Shown here: piece after piece, positions 54,689 through 63,425 of the stretch
Layout: the number at the start of each line of letters is the position of its first letter
Position numbering within the stretch: position 1 is the first letter of the stretch
NCBI RefSeq assembly: GCF_001045455.1
Contig: NZ_LFNE01000015.1
Coordinates: 29,238 to 93,237, forward strand
From: Chryseobacterium sp. FH2
GTDB taxonomy: Bacteria > Bacteroidota > Bacteroidia > Flavobacteriales > Weeksellaceae
Length of the DNA: 64,000 nucleotides
Reading direction: 5' to 3'
The notes under the pieces: model-generated
Seen by the model: only the letters and a program-made list of their open reading frames with translations
What the model was told of the DNA's origin: nothing
Databases searched by the model: none
Translations under genes and position numbers: made by a program

Positions 54689-54720
54689 AAAGAGGCTATC
54701 TGTTTAGACAGCCTCTTTTA
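54689..54720 (+). terminator. terminator of the GG-leader peptide gene
   Basis: AAAGAGGCT pairs with AGCCTCTTT, enclosing an inner TCT/AGA stem, and is followed by a T run. The hairpin is similar in sequence to that at 62962-62986 below the second peptide. Confidence 0.8.
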
Positions 54721-54753
54721 TTTTAAAAAACTTTTCTATTTCAAAATAATTTG

Positions 54754-54761
54754 TACATTTG
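54754..54761 (+). promoter_or_regulatory. -10 element of the thr operon
   Basis: TACATTTG is an exact TAnnTTTG. TTC at 54734-54736, 17 bases upstream, is a possible -33. Transcription would start near 54767, only about 5 bases before the leader-peptide ATG. Confidence 0.5.
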
Positions 54762-54771
54762 TTCAGCAACA

Positions 54772-54867
54772 ATGAATTTTTTAAGAAACATATCTGATAT
54801 TTCTACTCCTGATTTCTCTATTTCGGAAGTATCTTTTGTTTCTACAACAACTACGACTACCCCATAA
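54772..54867 (+). CDS. thrL: threonine operon leader peptide
   Basis: The 31-codon ORF ends VSTTTTTTP. It has six consecutive Thr codons (ACA ACA ACT ACG ACT ACC) just before the stop, plus three Ile codons. It lies 91 bases upstream of thrA and right behind a promoter. Slow translation of the Thr run when charged Thr-tRNA is scarce would alter folding of the hairpins at 54858-54920. The peptide has no other recognisable function. This reading is by analogy with enteric thrL; the sequence itself is unrelated. Confidence 0.7.
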   Translation: MNFLRNISDISTPDFSISEVSFVSTTTTTTP

Positions 54868-54935
54868 GGGGTAAATTTTCACATATAAATTCACATACGT
54901 ATACTCTTTTATAAAGAGTAAAAATTTCATTTTTC
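54858..54935 (+). promoter_or_regulatory. candidate threonine attenuator
   Basis: TACCCC-ATAA-GGGGTA (54858-54873) is a perfect stem that includes the leader stop codon. TACTCTTT-TAT-AAAGAGTA (54902-54920) is a second perfect 8-bp stem followed by AAAATTTCATTTTT, a weak U tract. The first stem would be blocked by a ribosome stalled in the Thr run, and the second resembles a terminator. I could not identify a convincing antiterminator pairing. Confidence 0.5.
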
Positions 54936-54958
54936 TATAAATTAAAATAAAACAAATA

Positions 54959-57409
54959 ATGAAAGTTTTAAAATTTGGCGGAACTTCTGTTGCCAACTCA
55001 CAAAATATACTGCAAACCGGGGATATTATAAAAAGAGAAGCTCTTAAAAATAGAGTTATTGTCGTAGTTTCAGCACTTCATGGTACAACGGATAGCTTAA
55101 TTAAAGCAGCAGAATCTGCTTCTAAAAAAGATGAAAACTATCTTCAGGTTATAAAAGATATTGAGGAAAAACATCTGAATCTGGTTAAAGAATTAATTCC
55201 GATTAGGGAACAAAGTTCATGGCTGAGCTTCGTTAAAAAACATTTTAATGATATTGAAGACCTCTGCAACGGAATTTTCGTTTTGGGGGAATTTACTGCT
55301 AGAATCAAAGATAAAATCACTTCTTACGGGGAATTTCTTTCCTCAAATATTATTGCTGCAAGGTTAAAATTTGAAGGACTTGATATAATGTGGATGAACT
55401 CCGCAGATAATATCATAACAGACAGTAATTTCACTAATGCTAAGGTAGATTTTGAACGTACAGAAGATAATTTGAGAAATTTTTTAAGTGAAAACCAGTA
55501 TCAGATTATTATAGCTCCGGGATTTATTGCTAAAGATGAAAAAGGAAATTCAACAACCCTGGGAAGAGGTGGTTCTGATTATACCGCTTCAATTATCGCA
55601 TCTGCTATCAATGCTGATGAGCTTCAGATTTGGACAGATGTAAACGGCATGATGACTTCCGACCCAAGATTAGTCTCAAATGCAAAACCAATTCCTGAAA
55701 TTTCATATCATGAAGCAATGGAGCTTTCTCATTTTGGAGCAAAAGTTTTGTATCCCCCAACAATTCAACCTGTAATGGTTAAAAATATTAATCTAAGAAT
55801 TAAAAACACCTTCAACCCCGAAGCTTTCGGAACTTTAATTTCTCATAATTTAGAAAAATCAGAATCTCAAAATCAACAGATTGCAGTTGGGATTTCTAAT
55901 ATGAGCAAGATTGCTTTGCTGACCTTGGAGGGAAGTGGAATGATCGGAATTCCGGGGATTTCGGCTAAGCTGTTTCAATGTTTAAACAGCGAAAAAATCA
56001 ATGTGATTCTTATTACTCAAAGTTCTTCAGAACATTCTATTACTATTGCAATAAATGAAAAAGATATTTTTAATGCAAAAACTGCTATCGATTCGTCTTT
56101 TGAAGATGATGTAAAACTAAAAAAAGTGGAACCTGTAAAAATTGAAACCAATCTTTCTATTGTAGCATTAGTAGGCGAAAATATGAAAAGCAGAAGTGGT
56201 GTAAGTGCAAAAATGTTTGGTTGCCTGGGAAACAACGGAATCAATATTCGAGCGATCGCGCAAGGTTCTTCGGAGAAAAATATCAGCATTGTTATTTCAG
56301 AAAAAGACATCAAAAAAGCAGTAAATGTTTTACACGAAGAATTTTTTGAATCAGAAATAAAGCAGGTTCATCTTTATATCTGTGGAACAGGAAATGTTGG
56401 GTTGAAATTAATTCAGCAAATCTATAAACAGAACGAATATCTTAAAGAAAATCTTTTGATTAATCTAAGAATTGCGGGACTTTCTAACAGTCGTAAAATG
56501 ATTTTCTCAGAAAAAGGAATTTCAGAAAGTGAATTTATTAATTTTCACAAAACAGGTGAAGAAGCATCTGCTGAAAAATTCGCACAGCAAATCATTTCTA
56601 AAAATTTAAGAAATTCTGTTTTTGTAGATGTTACGGCTAGTTCAGAAATTCCGAATATGTATGAAAAACTATTAAAAAAAAGTATAAATATTGTTGCCTG
56701 TAATAAAATTGCAGCGTCATCTGACTTTGAAAGTTATAAAAATTTAAAATCAATTGCCCGAAATCACAGTTGCAAATTTTTCTTTGAAACAAATGTCGGA
56801 GCAGGACTTCCCATTATCGGAACAATTAATGATTTAATAAGAAGTGGTGATAGAATAACGTCTATTCAGGCAGTCCTGAGCGGAACATTGAATTTTGTTT
56901 TTAACAATTATGATGGAAGCAAAACTTTCTCTGAAATCGTAGCGCAAGCTCAAAAAGAAGGCTACACGGAACCTGATCCGCGGCTTGATTTAGCAGGAAC
57001 TGATGTCGCCAGAAAAATTCTAATTCTGGCAAGAGAAGCTGGATATTCCCTTGAATTTAATGAGATTGAAAATGAAAGCTTTCTTCCTGAAGAGTGTATG
57101 AATGGAAGTGTGGGAGATTTTTACCAATCTCTTATCAAATATGAAAGTCATTTTAAAAATTTATTGGAAAAAGCCAAAAATAACGGGAAAATTTTAAAAT
57201 ATGTTGCCGAATTTAAAGATGGGAAAGCCAAAGTCGGGTTACATCATATTGCTCCTGAAAGTGATCTTTTTCATTTGTACGGAAAAGATAATATTGTCAT
57301 TTTAAAAACGTTGAGATATTCTGAACAGCCTTTGGTTGTAAAAGGAGCTGGTGCCGGTGCGGAAGTTACTGCAAGTGGTGTTTTTGCTGATATTGTCCGT
57401 TCCCTTTAA
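54959..57409 (+). CDS. thrA: bifunctional aspartate kinase / homoserine dehydrogenase
   Basis: 816 residues. The kinase half starts KFGGTSVANSQNIL and contains TTLGRGGSDYTASIIA. Two ACT regulatory domains (about 315-460) follow, then homoserine dehydrogenase with ICGTGNVGLKLI, FVDVTASSEIP, NKIAASSDF and FFETNVGAGLPIIG. It carries out the first and third steps of threonine synthesis. It leads thrA-thrB-thrC behind a Thr-rich leader. Confidence 0.97.
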   Translation: MKVLKFGGTSVANSQNILQTGDIIKREALKNRVIVVVSALHGTTDSLIKAAESASKKDENYLQVIKDIEEKHLNLVKELIPIREQSSWLSFVKKHFNDIEDLCNGIFVLGEFTARIKDKITSYGEFLSSNIIAARLKFEGLDIMWMNSADNIITDSNFTNAKVDFERTEDNLRNFLSENQYQIIIAPGFIAKDEKGNSTTLGRGGSDYTASIIASAINADELQIWTDVNGMMTSDPRLVSNAKPIPEISYHEAMELSHFGAKVLYPPTIQPVMVKNINLRIKNTFNPEAFGTLISHNLEKSESQNQQIAVGISNMSKIALLTLEGSGMIGIPGISAKLFQCLNSEKINVILITQSSSEHSITIAINEKDIFNAKTAIDSSFEDDVKLKKVEPVKIETNLSIVALVGENMKSRSGVSAKMFGCLGNNGINIRAIAQGSSEKNISIVISEKDIKKAVNVLHEEFFESEIKQVHLYICGTGNVGLKLIQQIYKQNEYLKENLLINLRIAGLSNSRKMIFSEKGISESEFINFHKTGEEASAEKFAQQIISKNLRNSVFVDVTASSEIPNMYEKLLKKSINIVACNKIAASSDFESYKNLKSIARNHSCKFFFETNVGAGLPIIGTINDLIRSGDRITSIQAVLSGTLNFVFNNYDGSKTFSEIVAQAQKEGYTEPDPRLDLAGTDVARKILILAREAGYSLEFNEIENESFLPEECMNGSVGDFYQSLIKYESHFKNLLEKAKNNGKILKYVAEFKDGKAKVGLHHIAPESDLFHLYGKDNIVILKTLRYSEQPLVVKGAGAGAEVTASGVFADIVRSL

Positions 57410-57418
57410 ATTAAAATT

Positions 57419-58345
57419 ATGAAAAAAGTTAGATTAAAAGTCCCTGCAACTGTCGCCAATTTAGTTTGTGGATTTGATATTTTGGGAATGGCGATTCATG
57501 AGCCGTATGATGAAATGGAATTGAGATTAACAGAATCCCCTGAAATTATCATAAAACATACAGACAAATTCGGTTTACCGGAAAAGCCTTTACAGAATGT
57601 TGCAGGTGTGGTATTGTTAAAAATTCAGGAGCATTTACATTTAAAAAATGGTTTTGAGGTTGTCATTAATAAAAAAATAAAACCCGGAAGCGGGCTCGGC
57701 TCCAGCGCGGCTAGCGCCGCCGGAGCCGCCATTGGAGCAAACATATTATTAGGAAATATTTTATCTAAGGAAGAGCTGGTCTACTTTGCCATGTTTGGTG
57801 AAGAATTGGCTTCAGATGTAAAACATGCAGATAATATTGCTCCGTGTATCTATGGAGGAATAACTTTAGTTAAATCATCAAATCCGGTTGATATTATCCC
57901 GTTGAGCTCTCCTGACTTATTTGTGACAGCGGTTCATCCACAAGTCGAAGTAAAAACTTCAGATGCACGACAGATTTTAAAGAAAAATATTCTTTTGAAG
58001 GATGCAATAGAACAATGGGGAAATATTGCGGGACTTGTTGCCGGAATTCAGAAAAATGATTTTGGATTGATTGGCAGAAGTTTGAATGATGTGATTATCG
58101 AACCTATCAGAAGTATTCTAATTCCGAAATTTAATGAAATTAAAGAAAAAAGTTTAGAGTTAGGAGCTTTAGGAGGCGGAATTTCAGGTTCTGGCCCTTC
58201 GGTTTTTATGTTATCCGAAAAAGAAGAACTTGCACAAAAAATCGCTGAAATGATGAAATCTGTTTATGATGAGATCGACATTGACAACTATGTTTATGTT
58301 TCAAAAATAAATCCATCAGGAATCAAAATTATTGATGAAGATTAA
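57419..58345 (+). CDS. thrB: homoserine kinase
   Basis: 308 residues of the GHMP family. VPATVANLVCGFDILGMAI and the ATP loop KPGSGLGSSAASAAGAAIGA are intact, and the C-terminal LGALGGGISGSGPSVFML closes the fold. It starts 9 bases after thrA. A short GC-rich patch at 57690-57730 encodes the glycine loop. Confidence 0.97.
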   Translation: MKKVRLKVPATVANLVCGFDILGMAIHEPYDEMELRLTESPEIIIKHTDKFGLPEKPLQNVAGVVLLKIQEHLHLKNGFEVVINKKIKPGSGLGSSAASAAGAAIGANILLGNILSKEELVYFAMFGEELASDVKHADNIAPCIYGGITLVKSSNPVDIIPLSSPDLFVTAVHPQVEVKTSDARQILKKNILLKDAIEQWGNIAGLVAGIQKNDFGLIGRSLNDVIIEPIRSILIPKFNEIKEKSLELGALGGGISGSGPSVFMLSEKEELAQKIAEMMKSVYDEIDIDNYVYVSKINPSGIKIIDED

Positions 58346-58358
58346 AAATTTAACCACA

Positions 58359-59663
58359 ATGAATTATTACAATTTAAAAGATAAAAAAGAAATTGTTGAT
58401 TTTAAAACAGCAACTATAAAAGGGCAAGGAAAAGACAAAGGTCTGTTTTTCCCAGAATTTATTCCGCAATTTGATACATATTTTATTGAAAATCTTCATC
58501 TTTTTCCAGACGAAGAAATTGCTTTTCAATGTATGAAAGATTTTGTAGGAGATGAAATTCCTTCTGATATTTTAATGGAAATTGTCTCAGAAACAATCAG
58601 TTTTGAAATTCCCCTGAAAAAAATCAGTGAAAATATATATTCGTTGGAACTTTTTCATGGTCCCACTTTGGCTTTCAAAGATATCGGAGCAAAATTTATG
58701 AGCCGATGTCTTTCCTATTTTTTGAAAAATGAAAATAAAAAAGTGACGGTTTTGGTTGCCACTTCAGGAGACACAGGAGGGGCAGTTGCCAACGGGTTTT
58801 ACAAAACTACGGGAACCAATGTGGTGATTTTATATCCGAAAAACAGGGTAAGCCCGGTTCAGGAAAAGCAATTGACTGCTCTGGGTGAAAATACTTATGC
58901 ATTAGAAGTTGACGGTAGTTTTGATGATTGTCAGAATTTGGTAAAACAGGCTTTTTCGGACGAAGAAATTAACTCAGAATTATTTTTAACCTCGGCTAAT
59001 TCCATTAATGTTGCAAGATGGCTTCCCCAACAAATCTATTATGTGTTGGCATTAAAACAATGGCAAAAATTAGAAAAAGAGAATCCAGTAATTTGTGTTC
59101 CTAGCGGGAATTTCGGAAATATCTGTGCAGGAATTCTGGCTCATTTCAGAGGGCTTTCCGCTGAACATTTTATTGCGGCTTGTAATGAAAATGATATGGT
59201 TCCTAAGTATTTAAAGTCAAAAAAATTAGAACCAAAAGAAACAGTTGCAACACTTTCTAATGCGATGGATGTGGGGAATCCGAGTAATTTTGTTAGAATT
59301 TTAGAACTATTTGAAAATCAATTTGAAAATTTAAAAAGCAAAATTACGGGTTATTCGATTGATGATAAGAAAACTTTGCAAACAATTGCTGAAGTTTATG
59401 AAAAGTACAATTATATGCTTGAGCCTCACAGCGCAGTTGCCTATACAGCCCTGGAACAGTATTTGAAAGAAAAACCGGGTAAAAAAGGGTTTATTTTGGG
59501 AACGGCACATCCTGTGAAATTTCCTGATGCTGTAGAAAAGGCAACCCGTATTAAAATTGGCATTCCAAAATCTTTGGAAGAATTAATGAAAAAGGAGAAA
59601 AAAAGTGTAGAAATAACTCCTGATTTTGCAGAATTAAAACGATTTTTGCTTAATAAAAATTAA
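58359..59663 (+). CDS. thrC: threonine synthase
   Basis: 434 residues of the PLP enzyme that ends threonine synthesis. The PLP lysine lies in FHGPTLAFKDIGAKFM, and the phosphate-binding loop reads ATSGDTGGAVANGF. I start it at ATG 58359 (MNYYNLKDK), 13 bases after thrB; the open frame runs into thrB without a preferred codon. Confidence 0.97.
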   Translation: MNYYNLKDKKEIVDFKTATIKGQGKDKGLFFPEFIPQFDTYFIENLHLFPDEEIAFQCMKDFVGDEIPSDILMEIVSETISFEIPLKKISENIYSLELFHGPTLAFKDIGAKFMSRCLSYFLKNENKKVTVLVATSGDTGGAVANGFYKTTGTNVVILYPKNRVSPVQEKQLTALGENTYALEVDGSFDDCQNLVKQAFSDEEINSELFLTSANSINVARWLPQQIYYVLALKQWQKLEKENPVICVPSGNFGNICAGILAHFRGLSAEHFIAACNENDMVPKYLKSKKLEPKETVATLSNAMDVGNPSNFVRILELFENQFENLKSKITGYSIDDKKTLQTIAEVYEKYNYMLEPHSAVAYTALEQYLKEKPGKKGFILGTAHPVKFPDAVEKATRIKIGIPKSLEELMKKEKKSVEITPDFAELKRFLLNKN

Positions 59664-59668
59664 AAAAT

Positions 59669-60040
59669 ATGAGCAAGATTTATCTTGAAGACGTAAAAAT
59701 ATATGCTTATCACGGTGTTTTACCCGAAGAAAATATTATCGGGGCTTACTATATCTTAAATGTGGAACTACTCCACACTGATTTGTGGAAGGCCGCAGAA
59801 TCTGATGATTTAAACGATACGATAAGCTATGCAGATATCAATGAAATCATTCATGATGAAATGAAAATTAAATCAAAATTACTGGAACATGTTGTAGGAA
59901 GAATCATTTCTAAAATCCATGAAAAATTTCCGCAAATTGATTATATTAAATTAAAAATAACAAAAACATCACCTCCAATGGATGGAGAAGTAAAAGGTGC
60001 AAGTATAGAATTAGAGAAAAGTTTCAAACCTGATAATTAA
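59669..60040 (+). CDS. folB: dihydroneopterin aldolase
   Basis: 123 residues. IYLEDVKIYAYHGVLPEEN and DTISYADINEIIHDEM, with the late KLKITKTSPPM, are FolB landmarks. It produces hydroxymethyldihydropterin, the substrate of FolK (19454). It starts 5 bases after thrC, so it is co-transcribed with the thr genes. Confidence 0.95.
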   Translation: MSKIYLEDVKIYAYHGVLPEENIIGAYYILNVELLHTDLWKAAESDDLNDTISYADINEIIHDEMKIKSKLLEHVVGRIISKIHEKFPQIDYIKLKITKTSPPMDGEVKGASIELEKSFKPDN

Positions 60041-60077
60041 AAATATTATTAATTTCGCCTATTAAAAACATAAAAAA

Positions 60078-61442
60078 TTGAAGTTCATCAACCTATTATT
60101 CATCTTAGCATTCGTCAGTATTTTTGGCCAGAATAAAGCTGACAATCAATTAGCTACCTACAATTTTCCAAAAATAAAATCCAGCATCACAATGCCTGTG
60201 ACTATTCCGCTTTCGGAGATTAGCAATATGATCAATGCTTCCGTGAAGGAACTGATTTATCAGGATGACTCTTATACAGATAATAACAACGATCAGTTCA
60301 AAGTAAAAGTATGGAAAACCCGGCCAATACGCCTTGTTGGAGGTACCAATCAAAATTTACTGATTGAGGTTCCATTAAAAATATGGGCTGAAAAAGGTAT
60401 CGGGACTTTGGGAGTTTACACGTATCAGAATACAACTTTTGAAACGGTGATGTCTTTCAATACGACTTTAAGTTTTAAAAATAATTGGACTATCACGACA
60501 AATACTCAACCCAATGGTTTTAGATGGGTGACAAAACCGGTTTTGGATTATGGAAAAATTCAGATTCCGATTACCTCTTTAGTTGAAAAAAGTTTAAAGG
60601 AACAGCAGGATAAATTTGGCAAAACTATTGACCAGCAAATGGCTACACAACTTAATTTTCAAAAATATGCTGTAATGGCCTGGAATGTTTTTTCGCAGCC
60701 TTTTAATATTTCTGAAGAATATAATACCTGGCTGAAGGTAACGCCTATCAATGTGAATCTTACTCCTTTGAAATTTTATGGAAATCAAATTGACACCAAT
60801 CTTGGCATCGACATCTATTCTGAAACCTTCACCGGAAGTAAACCTGCCACATCACAAACAATCAGTTCAGCAGCCAATTTTAGTTTTAATCCCAATCTTG
60901 CTGATAAATTTTCACTTCAGACAACGGCAAACATCCCTTTTACTGAAGCAAGCAATATAGCACGAAAAACTTTTTTAAATAAGGAATTTGACATTAATGA
61001 TTCAAAAGTAAAAATTATAGATATCAGAGTCTACGGAATTGATGAAAGGATTACAATTGAAGCTCAAACTGACGGCTACATTAAAGGAACTTCTATAATT
61101 TCGGGAATCCCCGTGTATGATGAGATGAAGAGGAAAATTGTACTGTCAAATACTAAATTTAAGTTGAAAACAACAAACATTTTACATAAAACAGCCTCTG
61201 TTCTTTTCCAGAGCAAAATTGTAAAAATGATAGAACAAGAGTATGGAATTCCTACTCAGGAACTTGAAGAAACTTCGAAAAAAAGCATTGAAGAAGCGTT
61301 TAATAAAGAGTATTATAAAGGTTTAAAAATGAACGGGAGGGTTTTTAATTTAAAACCAACTAAAATTCTTCTTTCATCCACAGGAATCACTGCTGTAATT
61401 GATACAAATGCTTCTTTAAAATTAATATTAAACGGATTTTAA
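60078..61442 (+). CDS. DUF4403 family exported protein
   Basis: 454 residues, starting with TTG in the frame KFINLLFILAFVSIFGQ (signal peptide). The domain consists of repeated beta sheets with sets such as SSITMPVTIPLSEISNMINA and GIDERITIEAQTDG, consistent with a DUF4403 lipid-binding-like fold. It follows folB by 37 bases. Function unknown; probably periplasmic or outer-membrane attached. Confidence 0.8.
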   Translation: MKFINLLFILAFVSIFGQNKADNQLATYNFPKIKSSITMPVTIPLSEISNMINASVKELIYQDDSYTDNNNDQFKVKVWKTRPIRLVGGTNQNLLIEVPLKIWAEKGIGTLGVYTYQNTTFETVMSFNTTLSFKNNWTITTNTQPNGFRWVTKPVLDYGKIQIPITSLVEKSLKEQQDKFGKTIDQQMATQLNFQKYAVMAWNVFSQPFNISEEYNTWLKVTPINVNLTPLKFYGNQIDTNLGIDIYSETFTGSKPATSQTISSAANFSFNPNLADKFSLQTTANIPFTEASNIARKTFLNKEFDINDSKVKIIDIRVYGIDERITIEAQTDGYIKGTSIISGIPVYDEMKRKIVLSNTKFKLKTTNILHKTASVLFQSKIVKMIEQEYGIPTQELEETSKKSIEEAFNKEYYKGLKMNGRVFNLKPTKILLSSTGITAVIDTNASLKLILNGF

Positions 61443-61467
61443 AAACAACCTAAAACTATATTTAACC

Positions 61468-61974
61468 ATGAGAAAATACTTACAAATTGTTAATAGACAC
61501 AGAGCGTCTTCAGGATCAAGATTTGCAAACTATTTTTTAGACGGAATTTTTATACAGGTAATTTATTATGTAATCATTTTCATTTTTGGACTTGTATATG
61601 CTGTTATTTTTGGAGAAGCAATAGATTCTGAAGCTATAGAAGGTAATCTTGCAGTAAATATTTCTTTCATGTTTTTGTATTTACTTTTCTATTTCAGTTA
61701 TTTCATTTTGATGGAATATTTTCTGGGAAAAACTATTGGTAAATACATTACCGGCACGTCTGTAATCAGCATAGATGGCAATAAACCTACAATAGGTCAA
61801 ATAGTTGGACGTACTTTTTCAAGGCTTGTACCTTTTGATGCACTGTCTTTTTTGGGAGAAAATGGCTGGCATGACAGCTGGAGTGATACCAGAGTAATTA
61901 ATACAAAAAATTATGATGCTGAAAAACAGGCTAAAAGCGAAATAGACGACCTTGGAAAGAAAGAAATTGCCTAA
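61468..61974 (+). CDS. RDD family membrane protein
   Basis: 168 residues with the RDD pattern SGSRFANYFLDGIFIQ and two or three transmembrane helices (IQVIYYVIIFIFGLVYAVIF; NISFMFLYLLFYFSYFILM), followed by FLGKTIGKYITGTSVIS and GQIVGRTFSRLVPFDALSF. Its charged C-tail is cytoplasmic. RDD proteins may transport or scaffold; the function here is unknown. Confidence 0.9.
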   Translation: MRKYLQIVNRHRASSGSRFANYFLDGIFIQVIYYVIIFIFGLVYAVIFGEAIDSEAIEGNLAVNISFMFLYLLFYFSYFILMEYFLGKTIGKYITGTSVISIDGNKPTIGQIVGRTFSRLVPFDALSFLGENGWHDSWSDTRVINTKNYDAEKQAKSEIDDLGKKEIA

Positions 61975-61981
61975 AAAGCTT

Positions 61982-62010
61982 TTGTTGAATAAAGAATTTT
62001 ATTATATTTG
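61982..62010 (+). promoter_or_regulatory. tRNA-Cys promoter
   Basis: TTG at 61982-61984, an 18-base spacer and an exact TATATTTG at 62003-62010 precede the tRNA by 15 bases. Confidence 0.7.
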
Positions 62011-62025
62011 CACACATTAAAAAAC

Positions 62026-62096
62026 GGTGCTTTGGCCGAGTGGCTAGGCAGTGGTCTGCAACACCATCTACAGCGGTTCGAATCCGCTAGGCACCT
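62026..62096 (+). tRNA. tRNA-Cys (GCA)
   Basis: 71 bases folding as a full cloverleaf. Acceptor GGTGCTT pairs with AGGCACC (one G-U), with discriminator T, the known identity base of tRNA-Cys. The anticodon loop CTGCAAC gives GCA, and GGTTCGAATCC is the T arm. The 3' CCA is not encoded. Confidence 0.96.
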
Positions 62097-62103
62097 CCCA
62101 ATC

Positions 62104-62145
62104 AACCCCTAACCAGCTAATTTAAAGCATGTTAGGGGTTTTTAT
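62104..62145 (+). terminator. tRNA-Cys terminator
   Basis: AACCCCTAAC and GTTAGGGGTT form a 10-bp stem over a 17-base loop, with a T run after. Confidence 0.8.
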
Positions 62146-62362
62146 TTTTAAATATTCCAACTAAATCCCAACAAGTTATTTTATTATTTTTGCTTTTCTT
62201 CAATTACGCCAAGTTTGTTGTACTAAAATATTTGATTTGCATTCTAATTTTGTAATTTAAATTTCTGGAAATTTCTGGAATTGTAATTCAAATTGTTGAG
62301 GAAAACAAATTGGGGATTTTAAAGAAAGAATCATCCGTATAAAATCTTCAGTAAGAGATTAG

Positions 62363-62584
62363 ATTCTTGATGTTTATTGTTATAATAAATTATTTTTCAG
62401 AGCCGGATTTCTTAAAGTAAACGAAGAAGTTATTTTTTCTATTGTTTTACGCGGTATTGAAAATAGAGAAAAACAAGAAACCCAAATTGTTTTGAAAAAG
62501 CCTATTAAACCAAATTTAATAATAACAAAGGACCATCCTTTTATTGATGTTGAATGGATAAGAAAAAGTTCTCGTACCTCTTAA
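62363..62584 (+). pseudogene. decayed ORF of unknown family, copy 1
   Basis: An open frame of 73 codons with no start codon. It ends KDHPFIDVEWIRKSSRTS. The same ending pattern, KDHxFI..xWIRKxxRTx, is found in copy 2 at 62713. The absence of a start and of a known domain suggests a gene remnant. Confidence 0.45.
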
Positions 62585-62589
62585 TAAAA

Positions 62590-62615
62590 AAACCTCTCGG
62601 GGCATTGAGAGGTTT
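62590..62615 (-). terminator. hairpin, leftward U tract
   Basis: AAACCTCTC pairs with GAGAGGTTT over an 8-base loop; the A run on the left gives U on the leftward transcript. It may also end copy 1. Confidence 0.5.
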
Positions 62616-62701
62616 AAACATGATTGTTTTATATTGAAAAGTAAGGTATATATAAAATTAAAGATTTTCAGAATTATCATTTTATGATTCCAATCATAAA
62701 A

Positions 62702-62727
62702 AATCTCCTGCTATGAAACAGGAGATT
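62702..62727 (-). terminator. hairpin, leftward U tract
   Basis: AATCTCCTG and CAGGAGATT form a 9-bp stem over 8 bases. An A run on the left, and a weaker one on the right. Confidence 0.5.
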
Positions 62728-62925
62728 AAAAACACAAATGATGAAAAAAAATTATTTGGCATTTCCTGCCATTTAAAAATTTGCATTAAAGATAAGAAAA
62801 ATCTTATATCTGGAGAAACTAAAATTTTTGTAAGTAAATAATTAACAACTTTAGAGCTGAAAAAAGATCATTCCTTTATAGAAAGAGGATGGATTAGAAA
62901 GAATCCAAGGACTCCAATAAAATAA
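62713..62925 (+). pseudogene. decayed ORF of unknown family, copy 2
   Basis: An ATG in the loop of the preceding hairpin opens a 42-codon frame (MKQEIKNTNDEKKLFGISCH..) that hits TAA at 62839. The same frame then continues to KDHSFIERGWIRKNPRTPIK and stops at 62923. A single nonsense change in an otherwise open frame, plus similarity to copy 1, points to decay. Function unknown. Confidence 0.45.
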
Positions 62926-62954
62926 AAACATCGGGACGTAGCCCCTACTACGCC

Positions 62955-62986
62955 ATAAAAAAGAGACTATCTAAATGACAGTCTCT
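62955..62986 (-). terminator. terminator of the second GG-leader peptide gene
   Basis: AGAGACT and AGTCTCT form a stem with an inner TC/GA pair; an A run on the left becomes the U tract. The sequence resembles the terminator at 54689. Confidence 0.7.
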
Positions 62987-63022
62987 AACTAATTAAATGT
63001 TTCAAAGAAATTTTTTAAGACA

Positions 63023-63175
63023 TTACAGGCATGCTTCTTCGTTAGAAACGCAATAGTAGGCCTGACGCGGAATACAGCATTTTCTATATCCTGGTAAACA
63101 ATTTTGAACACAAGTTTCGATTCCTCCATTAATGGAAATCAATCTTTCTCTGGAAAGTTTTTTCAGATTTTTCAT
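63023..63175 (-). CDS. bacteriocin-like peptide with GG leader, second copy
   Basis: 50 residues. The leader reads MKNLKKLSRERLISINGG and is followed by a core with six cysteines (22, 26, 33, 34, 42, 49). It shares the MKNLKKL start and GG cleavage site with the peptide at 54520, but the cores differ. It has its own terminator. No transporter is adjacent. Confidence 0.72.
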   Translation of the reverse strand: MKNLKKLSRERLISINGGIETCVQNCLPGYRKCCIPRQAYYCVSNEEACL

Positions 63176-63274
63176 AGTTATTGTTATTTAGTTAATATTT
63201 TACGTTAAAAAACGCATTTACAAGTTACTATTTAATTTTATATAATATTAGTTAACACATAAAATATTTCAACA

Positions 63275-63304
63275 TAAAAAAATCCCCAGCCTTAACTGAA
63301 GATT
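63275..63304 (-). terminator. leftward terminator-like hairpin
   Basis: On the minus strand AATCTTCAG pairs with CTGGGGATT through two U-G pairs and is followed by seven U. It implies a leftward transcript coming from the 63.3-63.6 kb region. Confidence 0.55.
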
Positions 63305-63425
63305 AGTAAAATTTGAAAGATATATTATAAAGTGTTTTCTCAAGTACAAAATTCTTACATCATTGCAAGGATTTTAATTTCATTTATATTTTTTGTATGA
63401 CTTAGCGTCTTCTATTATTCAATAC

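Larger units (their letters stand above)
62097..63022. other. gene-poor stretch after tRNA-Cys
   Basis: About 925 bases carrying the tRNA terminator, two decayed related ORFs (62363, 62713) and three hairpins. No attachment-site copy of the tRNA 3' end was found downstream, so integration is not shown. Confidence 0.4.

Noticed and set aside
56017..56313. 98-codon leftward frame opposite thrA
   Set aside because: It is antisense to the ACT domain region, with no start signal or family.
57690..57735. GC-rich patch in thrB as a sign of transfer
   Set aside because: It encodes the conserved glycine/serine/alanine ATP loop, which explains the composition.
62241..62300. AAATTTCTGG direct repeat
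   Set aside because: Two adjacent copies in AT-rich spacer with no associated gene; too short to interpret.
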